Source: SG8-30 sp963710135 (GTDB lineage: Bacteria > Pseudomonadota > Gammaproteobacteria > Steroidobacterales > Steroidobacteraceae). From it: DNA of 64,000 nucleotides. Positions within the stretch are counted from its first letter, which is position 1. Each line of letters starts with the position of its first letter. A program made the position numbers and the translations under genes. Below are positions 45,603 through 55,393 of this stretch, one piece after another. The DNA is taken from contig CAVPYY010000006.1 of the NCBI GenBank assembly GCA_963710135.1, forward strand, positions 248,001 to 312,000, written 5' to 3'. Under the pieces are notes generated by a model. It ran no database searches. It was not told where the DNA came from and saw nothing but the letters and a program-made list of their open reading frames with translations.

Positions 45603-48600
45603 TCAACGCATCCGTATGATGTCTGCTTCCAACACCGCATTGCGCCGGTACATGAACAGCAGGCCCTGTTCGCTGCTCAGCGCATCGGCCACGTCGTTCC
45701 TCGAAACCGGCACCATCAGCCGCCGGAAGGAATCAACGGTACCGAACTGCTCGGAGGCGCCGAAGCGCGGGCTGGCCGGCGTGAACCGCATCCCGGAAAT
45801 CACGTCGCTGACAGTTCCAGTGAAGTAATTGTCATAGGCCACGGCGTCGAACTGGATCGTGGTGCTCGGCGACAACCCGCCAAGCAGGAGCATCGGAACG
45901 GTATAGATCACGTTGCCAGAGTTCAGATCGGAATCGTTGAAGAAGAACGCGTTCAACGATGTTGAACCGACCGCCCCTACGAAGGCGACGCTCTGGCCTG
46001 ACGATGCAAACGGACCGTTCTCCTGCTGGGTCACGAAGTAATCGGCTGCACCGTCACCGGTCGTGTCGATCTCGATGTCGATACCGCGCGGGTACAACGG
46101 ATGCGCATTGCGACCCCAGGTTGTCATCGCAAATTCGAGGCAGCCGCCGCTGACACCGCAGACGGCGTCCGGGAGATACCGCACGCCCACTGCCCGCAGA
46201 TCGATCACCGCGATGTTGTCACCCGGCCCCGGCAAGTCACTCCTCGGAATCCGGTCGCTGGTGTCCATCAGCGAGAACACGTCGTAGTTCCCGACTTCAT
46301 TACCCAGGTTGGTGAGATAGACCGCGTCGGACTTCTTGTGCCTGCCGAGCAGCGACGTGGTAAGCGATGCCTTGCGGGGCAGCACATGCCACGGTACCGA
46401 GAGCTTCTCGCTGCCGTCCTGGAGCGTGATGTAGCCGTCGTACTCCGGCCCGTTCAGCGCCGGACCATTGCCACCCTGGCTGCCCCCGTTGAGCGTCCAC
46501 TCCGGGAGATTCCGCGGCTGGATGATCATCAACACATCGAAATGGGCCGTTCCATGCCCACGCACATAGACGGACCGCGGAGCAAGGATCCTTACCGCTC
46601 CCGATGCCTCGTCATCCGCATAGCGGAAGCTGGAGTCGATCGCGGAAGCTGCGCGACCTCGAACCGAGGTTCTCCACCTGCACACGCTTGCGCAGGACCT
46701 TGAGAAGTGGAACCTCCTGCTCACCAAATGAGAGCGCGGCCGCGCCCGTGTCCGCGTCGTACGCAAGCGACGACAGCTTCGCCGCACGATCGACACGCAA
46801 TTCGCCGGCGCCGATGCGCGTGATCGGCGCGAGCACTCCCGGCTGGGTCGCCGGATTGGTATAGACCTCGGTCTCGGCGCTGTTCATCAGCAGGGCCTTG
46901 ACCTGCGTGGGATTGAGGTCCGGGTTGCCACTCAGCAGCAACGCCGCGGCCCCAGCTACCATGGGCGCCGCGCCGGAGGTGCCGCCGAAAGCCTCTTCGC
47001 CCGTCCCACTGCCGGCAATCGCCGACACGGACGCACCGGGCGCACCGATCTCGGGCTTGATCGCATTGAAGCTGATGTTCGGCCCGCGCGACGAGCTCGC
47101 GACCATGCTGCCGACCAGTGGCGTGCTGACGTTCGGATCCACTGTCACCGTCGACCGGCGCCGCGATGTTGGCCTTGATCAGATTGGCCGTAGCCTGGGT
47201 GATCACCAGCGTGCCCCTGCAGGTTCCGTCAGCCGGCGCGGGGCACTCGCCACCATTCGAGAACGTCTGCGCATCGCCCGCGGCAACGAGTCCCAGCAGT
47301 ACTCCGGTTGCGCCCGCATCACTGGCACGCCGCGACCTTCTGGCTGATGGAGCACGCACCGCGGTCGATCAAGCACGACCGTCCCGGCCAGCGGCCTGTC
47401 GAGGGGTAGCGCACCGTGTTGCAGCCTCGCCCCACGCATGCCGACGTCGCCGCTGAAGCCCGATCCGATCGGGCGCCCAGTCGACGGTGGCAGTATTGAA
47501 ATACGCGCCCGCGATGCCGGCCGGCGAGTCGATCGTCAGCGCAATGGCTTCGGCACTTGGCACCTGCGTCTGCGCAACGCTGATTGCACCCGGCGTTGAC
47601 GATGGCGAGCCCGTAATGTACGGCCGGTCACCCGAGTTCCCAGCCGACGCGACGACCGTCACGCCAAACGCCACCGCATTGGCAGTAGCGCCGGACAGGT
47701 CGTCCTCGATCTGCCCGTAGCTCGATCCAAGCGACATATTGATGACATCGACGGCATCGCTGAGGTCGCCGTCGCCATTGGGATCGAGCGCGAAATCCAC
47801 GCCTTTGAGCAGTGCGATGCCGTTGCAGGAGGAACTCACCGCGCTACACACCTTCACCGCCAGCAGGCTGGCGCCGGGCGCCATGCCCTTTTGGCCGGCG
47901 ATAATGTCGGCCACGTGTGTGCCGTGCCCCTCCAGATCGATCGGATCCGGATCTTCAGTGCGCGGCCCGAATGTCGGCCACAGCTCGCCCACGAAGTCGA
48001 ACCCATCGACGACCTTGGCGGTCGGGAAGAGTCCGTCAACCGTCGTTTGCGCCGGGTCGCCGAGTCCTGAACCCCAGGCCGCGACGTAGTCCGCCTCAGT
48101 GCCCGGGCCACCGAGGTTCCTGTGCGTGTAGTCGATGCCCGAGTCGAGCACGGCCACGCGCACGCCCGCGCCGTCTGTGCCGGCCGCCTGCACGGCGGCG
48201 CCGCCGACATAAGGAACTGTCTCGCTCAAGTCCATCTCGTAGTTGATGACCGGTCGCACGGCCTTGACACCGGGCACGAATGCGATCTGCTCGAGCTGCG
48301 AGGCATCGACGCGTACCGCGATGGCGTTGTGCGCGATCTGGACGCGGCCCAGTTCCTCCGCGCCGAGGCTCATGAGCATCTTGCTCGCGCCGATCTGCTG
48401 GCCGGCCACCTTGCTGCGCTGGTCCGTCATGGCCGACTTGTACGCGCCAGCGTCAACGGACGTGAGCTTTCTGGCTGTCGTGGCACCCGCCTCTTTCGCC
48501 AGGCGTACCTGGGTCGCAGCGACGGGCTCCTCGTCCAGCGTGACCCAGACGTCAACGGGTCCGCTGCTGTTGCGCAAGCGCGCGTCAATACGGGAAGCGG

Positions 48601-48772
48601 CAACGCCACCGCCCGGTATGGCGGTGGCTTTCGATGTGGAAGCCGGCGCTCCCGCAGTGGGCGCCTGCGCCGCGACCGTCGAATCGCCGCCTCCAGCGTT
48701 GTCGTCACTGGCGCAGCCCGCGAGCATCAATGCCGCAGCGAACCCTGCCGTGACCAGGATTTTCCTGTCCAT
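45603..48772 (-). CDS. Large S8 (subtilisin) serine protease lipoprotein (frame broken)
   Basis: About 1055 aa after repair. The signal peptide ends in a lipobox (ALMLAGC), so it is anchored in an outer or inner membrane. An I9-like prodomain (QLEQIAFVPGVKAVRPVINY) precedes the catalytic domain: Asp in VRVAVLDSGIDYTHRN, His in DLEGHGTHVADIIAG, Ser in FGGTSGAAPMVAGAAALLLS. A PA-type insert (TCRGTLVITQATANLIKANI) and Fn3-like C-terminal domains follow, as in Vpr-type subtilases. Frame changes are near 47460, 47330, 47155 and 46640. The ribosome site GAGGGGG precedes ATG 48772. Confidence 0.87.
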
Positions 48773-49184
48773 TGTTCCCCCTCAAGAAGTGATATTCGAG
48801 TTCTTTTGCGAGTCCCGCCGCATGGCCGGGCACGTCCTTTGGGGAATTGCCATGGCTAGCGGCGAGGACGTGGCGAGATCGGAACACGTCGGGGGCATTA
48901 CGTCAAGAACGGACTGATCCGTGTCATCAAGCATGCGGCACACCCAAGGCTTCGAGACTGCCGCCCCGCCCGTAACGCCGGCAGGTGAATACGTTAGGTC
49001 GGCCCTCTTTTGCGACGCACCAATCCCATCAAGTACACGGTCGGCCGAGCGCTTCGCCCGAGCGGCACATCGGTCCGCCTGTGTTGGCGCCCGATCGCGG
49101 CGAGGCATTCTTGTCGGACTGACTTGCCCGCAGGTCCCGCTGCCCCAACAATTGCCGCTACCGCCCACGCTGCGCATGTAGAGG
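48773..49184. other. 412-bp intergenic region between divergent protease and thioredoxin-domain genes
   Basis: No reading frame here has family character; the long minus-strand frame across it is low-complexity shadow of the neighbouring gene. It holds the ribosome site of the protease (GAGGGGG) at its left edge and GAGG at 49181-49184 at its right. It should contain two divergent promoters, but I cannot pick -35/-10 pairs with confidence. Confidence 0.5.
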
Positions 49185-50778
49185 ATGCCTGCCGCCGTGC
49201 GAACGACCACCGCTTTCGTCCTGCTGCTGGCTGCAGCGCTCGTTGCCTGCAGCCGCAGCGCCGCTCCCCCGATCGAGGCGTCGGCCGAAACCGGCGCGGG
49301 CGGCGCCCCGCAAGAGATCGCCTGGTTCGACGGCACGGTCGAAGAAGCCTTCGCGTTTGCCAAGGCCAGCAACAAGCCCGTCTTCCTCTACTGGGGCGCG
49401 GTCTGGTGCCCGCCCTGCCACGAGATCAAGGCCACGGTCTTCAGAAGCCACGAGTTCATCGACCGCTCGCGCTTGTTCGTCCCCGTCTATCTCGACGGTG
49501 ATACCGAGAATGCCCAGAAACTCGGCGAGCAGTTCGGGGTTGTCGGCTACCCGACCATGCTGGTGTTCTCCCCTATGGGAGAGGAGATCACCCGCATCCC
49601 GGGTGGGATCGACATCCAGTCCTACGCGAACGTGCTCGACCTGAGCCTCGCCAACCTGCAGCCGGTCTCGGCCTTGCTGGCGCGGATACTGGATCAGGGC
49701 GGCACGCTGACCGAGGACGAGTGCCGTCTGACGGCGTACTACTCCTGGGACCAGAACGAGAAATTGCTGGCCGGGCGCAGCAAGGGCACGGTCTTCAGCG
49801 CTCTCGCGCAAGCCTGCCCGGAGGCTTCCACGGTGGAGCGCTCGATCCTGCAGATGAACGCGCTGGATGCCGCCATCGCGGCCGCCAACGACGAGACCGC
49901 GCCGGTTCCTCTGGGCAACGCCGACAAGGCCGCCGCCCTGGCACTGGTCGAGCGCGTGCTCGCAGACCCCCACCTCGTCAGGGCCAATCTGTACGCCGTG
50001 CTTGGCTCGGGCCCCAAGATCACCAAGGCCGTGACGGAACCGGGCAGCGAGGCGCGCGCGGCCTTACAGACCCGATTCCTGGCCGTGCTCGACCGGCTTG
50101 CGAACGATGATGCCCTGTTCATCAGCGATCGGCTGTACACCGCCATCGGCAAGATCCGCTTCGAGCGGCTCGACGACCCGAAGCGTGAGATCTCGCCGGG
50201 ACTCCGCGCCAGTATCCAGAAGATGGTCGCGCTCGCGGACCAGCAGACCACGGACGTGTACGAACGGCAGACCGTCATCAACGCAGCCTCTTACGTGCTC
50301 GATGTCGCCGGCCTGAAGGATGAGGCCCGGCAGCTGCTGCTGGCGGAACTCGAAAAGTCGAAGCAGCCCTACTACTTCATGGTGAGCCTCGCCGACATCG
50401 AGCAGGAGGCCGGCAATCATGCGGCGGCGATCGACTGGCTGAAGCGCGCCTACGACGCCGCCACCGGACCCGCTACCCGTTTCCAGTGGGGCAACTACTA
50501 CGTCAACGGACTGCTCGAGATGTCACCCGACGACGTCGGGCGCATCCAGACAGAGACCGTTGCCGTGGTCGCGCGAGCTCGAGAAGAGCCATGCGTTCTA
50601 CCAGCGGCCCAAGGCGCAACTGCAGCGACTCGAGAAGAAGTTACTGGAATGGGGCAACAACCCCGAGCGCAAGGCAGGCCTGAGCTACATCCACCGCAAC
50701 GTACAGTCGATCTGCGCGTCCATCCCGGCCGCAGAACCCGCCCGGCAGACCTGCGACGGGTTCCTGGCCGGGGCGTAA
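49185..50778 (+). CDS. Thioredoxin-domain lipoprotein (one frame break)
   Basis: About 531 aa. A lipoprotein signal (FVLLLAAALVAC) is followed by a thioredoxin fold with FLYWGAVWCPPCHEIKATVF (CPPC) near residue 75 and cis-proline GVVGYPTMLVFSP near 125. The remaining 370 residues are helical, TPR-like (EQEAGNHAAAIDWLKRAYDA). One frame change near 50570 joins VAVVARA to ELEKSHAFYQRPKAQLQRLE and the end CDGFLAGA. ATG 49185 has its GAGG too close; GTG 49197 is better spaced and keeps the signal. It is probably a periplasmic thiol-redox protein. Confidence 0.8.
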
Positions 50779-50794
50779 ACGAGGAATCCTGGCC

Positions 50795-51334
50795 GTGGCA
50801 ATTCGCGAAATCCTGAAGATGGGCGACCCGCGCCTGCTGCGCGTGGCGCCGCCGGTGACCCAGTTCGATACGCCGGAACTGCACGCCCTGGTCAGCGACA
50901 TGTTCGACACCATGATCGCCGCAAGCGGCGCGGGACTCGCGGCGCCGCAAATCGGCGTTGACCTGCAATTGGTGATTTTTGGCTTCAGCAGCAATCCGCG
51001 CTACCCGGATCGCGAACCGGTGCCCGAGACCGTGATCTGCAATCCCGTCATCACGCCGCTGGACGACGAGATGGTCGAGGGCTGGGAGGGCTGCCTTTCG
51101 GTGCCGGGCCTGCGCGGACTCGTGCCGCGGCATGCGCGCATCCGCTACACGGGCCATGACGTCAGCGGCGAGCGCATCGAACGCGAGGCCACGGGCTTTC
51201 ACGCCGTCGTGGTGCAACACGAGTGTGATCACCTGATCGGGCGCCTCTACCCGACCCGCATGACCGACCTGAGCAAGCTGGGCTATACGAGCGTGCTGTT
51301 CCCGGAGCTCGACCCGGCGCGCGACGACGATTGA
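50795..51334 (+). CDS. def: Def, peptide deformylase
   Basis: The protein has 179 aa and removes the N-formyl group from nascent proteins. All three motifs are present: GAGLAAPQIG near residue 45, EGCLSVPG near 92 and QHECDHLIG near 134, supplying the Cys and two His metal ligands and the catalytic Glu. It starts at GTG 50795, 16 nt after the thioredoxin-domain gene. The frame is intact. Confidence 0.95.
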   Translation: MAIREILKMGDPRLLRVAPPVTQFDTPELHALVSDMFDTMIAASGAGLAAPQIGVDLQLVIFGFSSNPRYPDREPVPETVICNPVITPLDDEMVEGWEGCLSVPGLRGLVPRHARIRYTGHDVSGERIEREATGFHAVVVQHECDHLIGRLYPTRMTDLSKLGYTSVLFPELDPARDDD

Positions 51335-51361
51335 AGCAGGCGCGACAGCCCGGGCGCCCGC

Positions 51362-51706
51362 CTACCAGATCTTTCCGCCGATGAACTGGCCGGCGGCGGG
51401 CAGGAATCGCTGGTAGCGGACCTCGGCGAACACCCCGGCCTTGAAGAACGGGTCGTTCTCGACGATCTCGCGGGCGCGCGGCTCGTCTGCGGTCTTCAGC
51501 ACATACAGGCTGCCGCGACCGATCAGGCCCGTCTCGTCGTACAGCGGACCCGCCAGGTTGATCTCGTCGAGCACGGTCTCGATGTAGCGGAGGTGCGCGG
51601 CCGCGGCCGTCGCGCGCAGCTCCGCCGCGCCGGGACCGTCGAAACACAGCACCACGATCCCGGTGCCCGGGAAGCGGTCCTGCACGGCGGCTTGCGAATC
51701 ACTCAT
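51362..51706 (-). CDS. YciI-family protein
   Basis: The 114-aa ferredoxin-like (dimeric alpha/beta barrel) protein reads RYIETVLDEINLAGPLYDET and GSLYVLKTADEPRAREIVEN then DPFFKAGVFAEVRYQRFLPA. This is the YciI pattern, small enzymes or binders of uncertain role, with the Asp of ENDPF conserved. ATG 51706 follows the S9 peptidase stop by 14 nt, so the two are probably co-transcribed; the longer frame upstream is peptidase shadow. Confidence 0.85.
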   Translation of the reverse strand: MSDSQAAVQDRFPGTGIVVLCFDGPGAAELRATAAAAHLRYIETVLDEINLAGPLYDETGLIGRGSLYVLKTADEPRAREIVENDPFFKAGVFAEVRYQRFLPAAGQFIGGKIW

Positions 51707-51720
51707 CGGGCTCGCCCGGG

Positions 51721-53721
51721 TCAGGTGCTGCTGGCGCGCATGTGCTTGCCCAGGAAGGCGAGCACGTTCTCGTACCAGGCGACCACGTTGCGCGGCTTGA
51801 GGATCCAGTGGTTCTCGTCGGGGAAGACCAGCAGCTCGCTGTCCACCTTGTGGTACTGCAGCGCCTCGAACAGGTTCAAGGCTTCGCCGATCGGGCAGCG
51901 GTAGTCCTGCTCGCCGTGGATGATCAGTACCGGCGTCTGCCACTGGCTGATGTAGCGAATCGGCGCGTAGCGGTCGAACTTCGCGCTGTCGGCGTAGGGA
52001 TTCTCGCCACCCATCTCGAGATACCACCAGGCCGGGTGGTCGGTCGTGCCGGTGAACTGCGCCATCGTCAGGATGCTGGCGTGGGTGATCAGGCAGCGGT
52101 AGCGCTGCGTCTGCGTGCCGATCCAGTTGGTCATGTAGCCGCCGAAGCTGCCGCCCATGGCCATGATGCGCTCGGGGTCGACATCGGCTCGCCGCTCGAG
52201 GGCGTCGGTGACCGCCATCAGGTCCTCGAAGCACTGCTTGCCCCAGACGTTGCCCCAGATGCCCTGCACGAAAGCCTGCCCGAAACCGGTCGAGCCGCGC
52301 GGGTTTGGCTGCACCACGGTGTAGCCCTGCGCGGCGGCAAGCAGCGCATTCCATCGCCAGTGCCAGCCGTCGCCGGCCATGCCGATCGGTCCGCCGTGGA
52401 TCCACAGCAGGGTCGGCGCGCGCTTCGCGCCGCGGGGACGGGTGATGACGCTGTGAATGGGAGCGCCGTCCGTCGAGGGCGTGGTGATGTGCTCGATCTC
52501 GGCCCACGCGTCCGCCGCCGTGAAGCCCGACAGCCGCGCCAGCGGCGTCGCCGCGCGGCCCGGGCCGTCGAGCCGGTAGCATTCCGGCGCATCCAGCAAT
52601 GACGAGCGGATGCAGGCCGCGCGCCCGTCGGGCAGGGCCACGACTTCGCCGTGGGTGCCGCCGCCCTCGCCCGGCGTCCACGGGGTGACGTCGCCGCTGC
52701 CGGCAGCGACGCCGAAGACCGGCGTGACGCCCGCCTCGTCGGCAGTCACCAGGAGAGTCTTGCCGTCGGCACTCCAGTCGGCGAGGCTCGGCCAACGATC
52801 CCAGCCCGTCGCAAGCTCCCGGAGCGCGCCGCTCTCGACGTCGATCAGGGTCAGCAACGGACGGACGACCGTCTGCGCCGAGCGCGTGGATCGCACGACC
52901 GCGATGGTCCGGCCGTCGGGCGCAAAGCGTGCGCCCTCGTTCATGGTGTTGGTGGCCTGCCCCAGCAGCCGGCGCGTCTTGCCGACCAGGTCGATCACCA
53001 GGACGGAGGAATCCTCCTCCCTGTCCGCGCCGGGCTCAGCCCAGCTGGCCAGCAGCTGGTGGCCGTCCGCACTGACATCGAGATGCGGCTCGATCCAGAA
53101 CTCCGTGGTGGCGTCGGGAGTGAGATCCTCGCGCTCTCCGCCCTCCGCGGTCGCCACGATTAGGTGCGTACTGGCCCGATCGGCGTTCTGGTGCAGCCAG
53201 TGGTCCCAGTGACGCACCGGCTGGCGCCGGAAGTTGCGGGCACTGGGGCCCTTCTTGGCCCGCTCCGCGGCAGTCTCGCGCTGCTTGTCATGGGCGACGC
53301 CCGGCAGCACCGGCGCAAAATAGGCCAGGCGGTCGGCCTTGGCGGCGAACCGAAATGCCTCCACCCCCAGCGGCTCGTCGGTCAGCTGCCGCGGCTCTCC
53401 GCTCCCGGACGGGAGCAGCCAGACCTGCATGCGCTTGTCGGCGTCGTCGTCGGCCTTGACCTCGTTCGGCGTGCGATTGGAGAGGAAGCCCAGGGCACCG
53501 TCGTGGCGAAAGCACGGCGCGCTGTCCTTGCTGTCCCCGCGGGTGAGCTGCACCGCCGGGCCGCCATCCACCGGCACTCTCCACAGGTCGGAGACGTAAC
53601 GCGCGCCGTCGCGGTCCGGGCGCTGCACGCAGACCGCGAGCCAGGTGCCATCCGGACTGGCTGCGATGGAGCTGACGCGCCCGAGGGCGATGTGCTGTTC
53701 GACGGTGTAGCGTGCGTTCAT
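51721..53721 (-). CDS. S9-family (acylaminoacyl-peptidase-like) serine peptidase
   Basis: The protein has 666 aa, unbroken, with no signal peptide, so probably cytoplasmic. A seven-bladed propeller (SSIAASPDGTWLAVCVQRPD) precedes the alpha/beta-hydrolase domain. The triad is Ser in MAMGGSFGGYMTNWIG, Asp in IHGEQDYRCPIGEAL and His in FPDENHWILKPRN. HGGPIGMAGDGWHWRWNALL forms the oxyanion side. ATG 53721 (MNARYTVEQHIALGRV) is chosen because a longer frame would run into the tRNA gene. It is closer to dipeptidyl/acylaminoacyl peptidases than the secreted S9 at 37-39 kb. Confidence 0.9.
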   Translation of the reverse strand: MNARYTVEQHIALGRVSSIAASPDGTWLAVCVQRPDRDGARYVSDLWRVPVDGGPAVQLTRGDSKDSAPCFRHDGALGFLSNRTPNEVKADDDADKRMQVWLLPSGSGEPRQLTDEPLGVEAFRFAAKADRLAYFAPVLPGVAHDKQRETAAERAKKGPSARNFRRQPVRHWDHWLHQNADRASTHLIVATAEGGEREDLTPDATTEFWIEPHLDVSADGHQLLASWAEPGADREEDSSVLVIDLVGKTRRLLGQATNTMNEGARFAPDGRTIAVVRSTRSAQTVVRPLLTLIDVESGALRELATGWDRWPSLADWSADGKTLLVTADEAGVTPVFGVAAGSGDVTPWTPGEGGGTHGEVVALPDGRAACIRSSLLDAPECYRLDGPGRAATPLARLSGFTAADAWAEIEHITTPSTDGAPIHSVITRPRGAKRAPTLLWIHGGPIGMAGDGWHWRWNALLAAAQGYTVVQPNPRGSTGFGQAFVQGIWGNVWGKQCFEDLMAVTDALERRADVDPERIMAMGGSFGGYMTNWIGTQTQRYRCLITHASILTMAQFTGTTDHPAWWYLEMGGENPYADSAKFDRYAPIRYISQWQTPVLIIHGEQDYRCPIGEALNLFEALQYHKVDSELLVFPDENHWILKPRNVVAWYENVLAFLGKHMRASST

Positions 53722-53773
53722 GGGTGCTGCCCGAGGGTCCATCCTGCCGGCCGCGCGGCGCTTCCTCAACGCA

Positions 53774-53798
53774 AAATCCCGGCGCGCGGCCGGGATTT
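53774..53798 (-). terminator. Hairpin terminator after the initiator tRNA
   Basis: AAATCCCGG and CCGGGATTT are perfect nine-base arms with a seven-base loop, 11 nt downstream of the tRNA 3' end on the minus strand, followed by a short T run (TTTTG). It is suitable as the tRNA terminator and lies before the S9 peptidase start. Confidence 0.65.
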
Positions 53799-53808
53799 CG
53801 GGAAAGGT

Positions 53809-53885
53809 TGGTAGCGGGGGCAGGATTTGAACCTGCGACCTTCGGGTTATGAGCCCGACGAGCTGCCAGACTGCTCCACCCCGCA
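53809..53885 (-). tRNA. Initiator tRNA-fMet (CAT)
   Basis: The 77-nt gene with encoded CCA folds as a standard cloverleaf. The anticodon arm TCGGG-CTCATAA-CCCGA contains the three consecutive G:C pairs diagnostic of initiators. The T arm is GCAGG-TTCAAAT-CCTGC. The first pair is U1-U72 instead of the usual C1-A72; it remains unpaired, as an initiator requires. The D loop has AGCAGTCTGGCAGCTC. Confidence 0.95.
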
Positions 53886-53897
53886 ACCGAGCCGCTA

Positions 53898-53925
53898 ATT
53901 ATAGCGACTGTGCAGCCATTAGCAA
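53898..53925 (-). promoter_or_regulatory. tRNA-fMet promoter
   Basis: On the minus strand TTGCTA (53920-53925), a 16-bp spacer and a perfect TATAAT (53898-53903) lie 12 nt before the tRNA 5' end. The intervening GCGGCTCGG is a GC-rich discriminator of the stringent-control kind. The -35 ends 2 nt short of the nuoN stop codon. Confidence 0.8.
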
Positions 53926-53926
53926 C

Positions 53927-55372
53927 TCATCCTGCCAGAACGATGGCGCAGATCTGCAGCAGCCAGCCGGGCAGGATGCCAAGCGCCAGCACCAGCAGCC
54001 CGTTGGCGCTCAGCACCCAGCGAAAGCCCATGCTCCCCTCTAGCGGCGCCCCGTCCTGGGGTGCGTCGAAATACATCAATTTGACGACGCGCAGGTAGTA
54101 AAAGGCCCCGATCACGGAGAAGAACACCGCAGCTGCCGCGAGCCATGTCATGCCGACGTCCAGCACCGCCGAGATCACCTGCACCTTCGCCCAGAAGCCG
54201 ACCATGGGCGGCACGCCCGCCATGCCGAACATCACCACCAACATGATGAACGCGAACCAGGGACTGCGCTGGTTGAGACCCTTGTAGTCGTCCAGTTCCT
54301 CCGCCTCGAAGCCCTTGCGCGACAACAGCAGGACCACGCCGAAGCCGGCGGTCGCAGTGATGGCATAGGTCAGCGTGTAGAACATCGCCGCCTGGTAGCC
54401 CTCCGCCGTGCCGGCGAGGATACCGAGGAAGATGAAACCGACGTGCGAGATGGTCGAATACGCCAGCATCCGCTTGATGTTGGTCTGCGCGATCGCCACC
54501 ACGTTGCCGATGGCCATGGACAGCACGGCAAGCACGACCAGCATGTCCTGCCAGGCGTCCACCATGGCGCCGAGCCCCTCGGCCAGCACCCGGAACGCCA
54601 GCGCGAAGGACGCGATTTTCGGCGCCGAGCCGATGAACAGCGTGACGGCCGTCGGCGAGCCGTGGTAGACGTCGGGCAGCCACATGTGAAAGGGCACGGC
54701 GCCGAACTTGAAGGCCACGCCGACCACGATGAAGGCCAGCCCGAACAGCAGGCCGATCTGGCTCACCTGCCCCTGCGCCAGGCCGATGGCGAGCCAGTCG
54801 AGGCGCAGCATGCCGGTGACGCCGTAGACGATGGAAATGCCGTACAGCAGCGTGCCGGAGGCGATGGCGCCCAGCACGAAGTACTTCATGGCCGACTCGG
54901 CGGCGATGCCGTTGTCGCGATCGAAGGCCACCATCGCGTACAGCGACAGCGACAGGATCTCGATGCCCAGATACATGGACAGCAGGCTGCCGGCGGAAAT
55001 CATCACGTTGATGCCGAGCACGGCGAACAGCGCGAGCACGAAGTACTCGCCCTTGAACAGGCCCCGCTTGTCGAGATAGTCCCTGGAATACAGCAGAGCG
55101 ACCGCCACGATCGCATAGTTGAAAAGCTTCAACACCGTGGCGAGCGGATCGGCCACGAACTGCCCGTACAGCGTGACCACCCGGTCCGGGCTCGCCAGGG
55201 CCGACGTGATGGCGGCAGCGCCGGCCAGCGTCGCGATGCTCAGCACGAACGTGACGTAGCGCCGTCGCTGATCGATGAACAGGTCGACCAGCAGGACCAC
55301 GCAGGTCGCCGCCAGCAGGAAAATCTCGGCCCCAGCCGGCGCCAAATCGTTCCAGGTCAGGACAGCATTCAT
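53927..55372 (-). CDS. nuoN: NuoN, NADH-quinone oxidoreductase subunit N
   Basis: The protein has 481 aa with about 14 membrane helices. It is one of the three antiporter-like proton-pumping subunits of complex I. Characteristic segments are SMYLGIEILSLSLYAMVAFD, KFGAVPFHMWLPDVYHGSPT and NIKRMLAYSTISHVGFIFLG with the conserved lysines and histidine. It is last in the nuo operon and begins 21 nt after the nuoM stop. Confidence 0.96.
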   Translation of the reverse strand: MNAVLTWNDLAPAGAEIFLLAATCVVLLVDLFIDQRRRYVTFVLSIATLAGAAAITSALASPDRVVTLYGQFVADPLATVLKLFNYAIVAVALLYSRDYLDKRGLFKGEYFVLALFAVLGINVMISAGSLLSMYLGIEILSLSLYAMVAFDRDNGIAAESAMKYFVLGAIASGTLLYGISIVYGVTGMLRLDWLAIGLAQGQVSQIGLLFGLAFIVVGVAFKFGAVPFHMWLPDVYHGSPTAVTLFIGSAPKIASFALAFRVLAEGLGAMVDAWQDMLVVLAVLSMAIGNVVAIAQTNIKRMLAYSTISHVGFIFLGILAGTAEGYQAAMFYTLTYAITATAGFGVVLLLSRKGFEAEELDDYKGLNQRSPWFAFIMLVVMFGMAGVPPMVGFWAKVQVISAVLDVGMTWLAAAAVFFSVIGAFYYLRVVKLMYFDAPQDGAPLEGSMGFRWVLSANGLLVLALGILPGWLLQICAIVLAG

Positions 55373-55393
55373 AGGGAACTCACACCCTGCCGG

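Noticed and set aside
48782..49375. A 197-aa minus-strand frame over the protease/thioredoxin gap.
   Set aside because: It overlaps the thioredoxin gene start, has scattered Cys/Ser/Ala composition and no motif or ribosome site.
53722..53886. Extended N terminus of the cytoplasmic S9 peptidase.
   Set aside because: The extension would translate the initiator tRNA and its terminator; the family-like start is at 53721.
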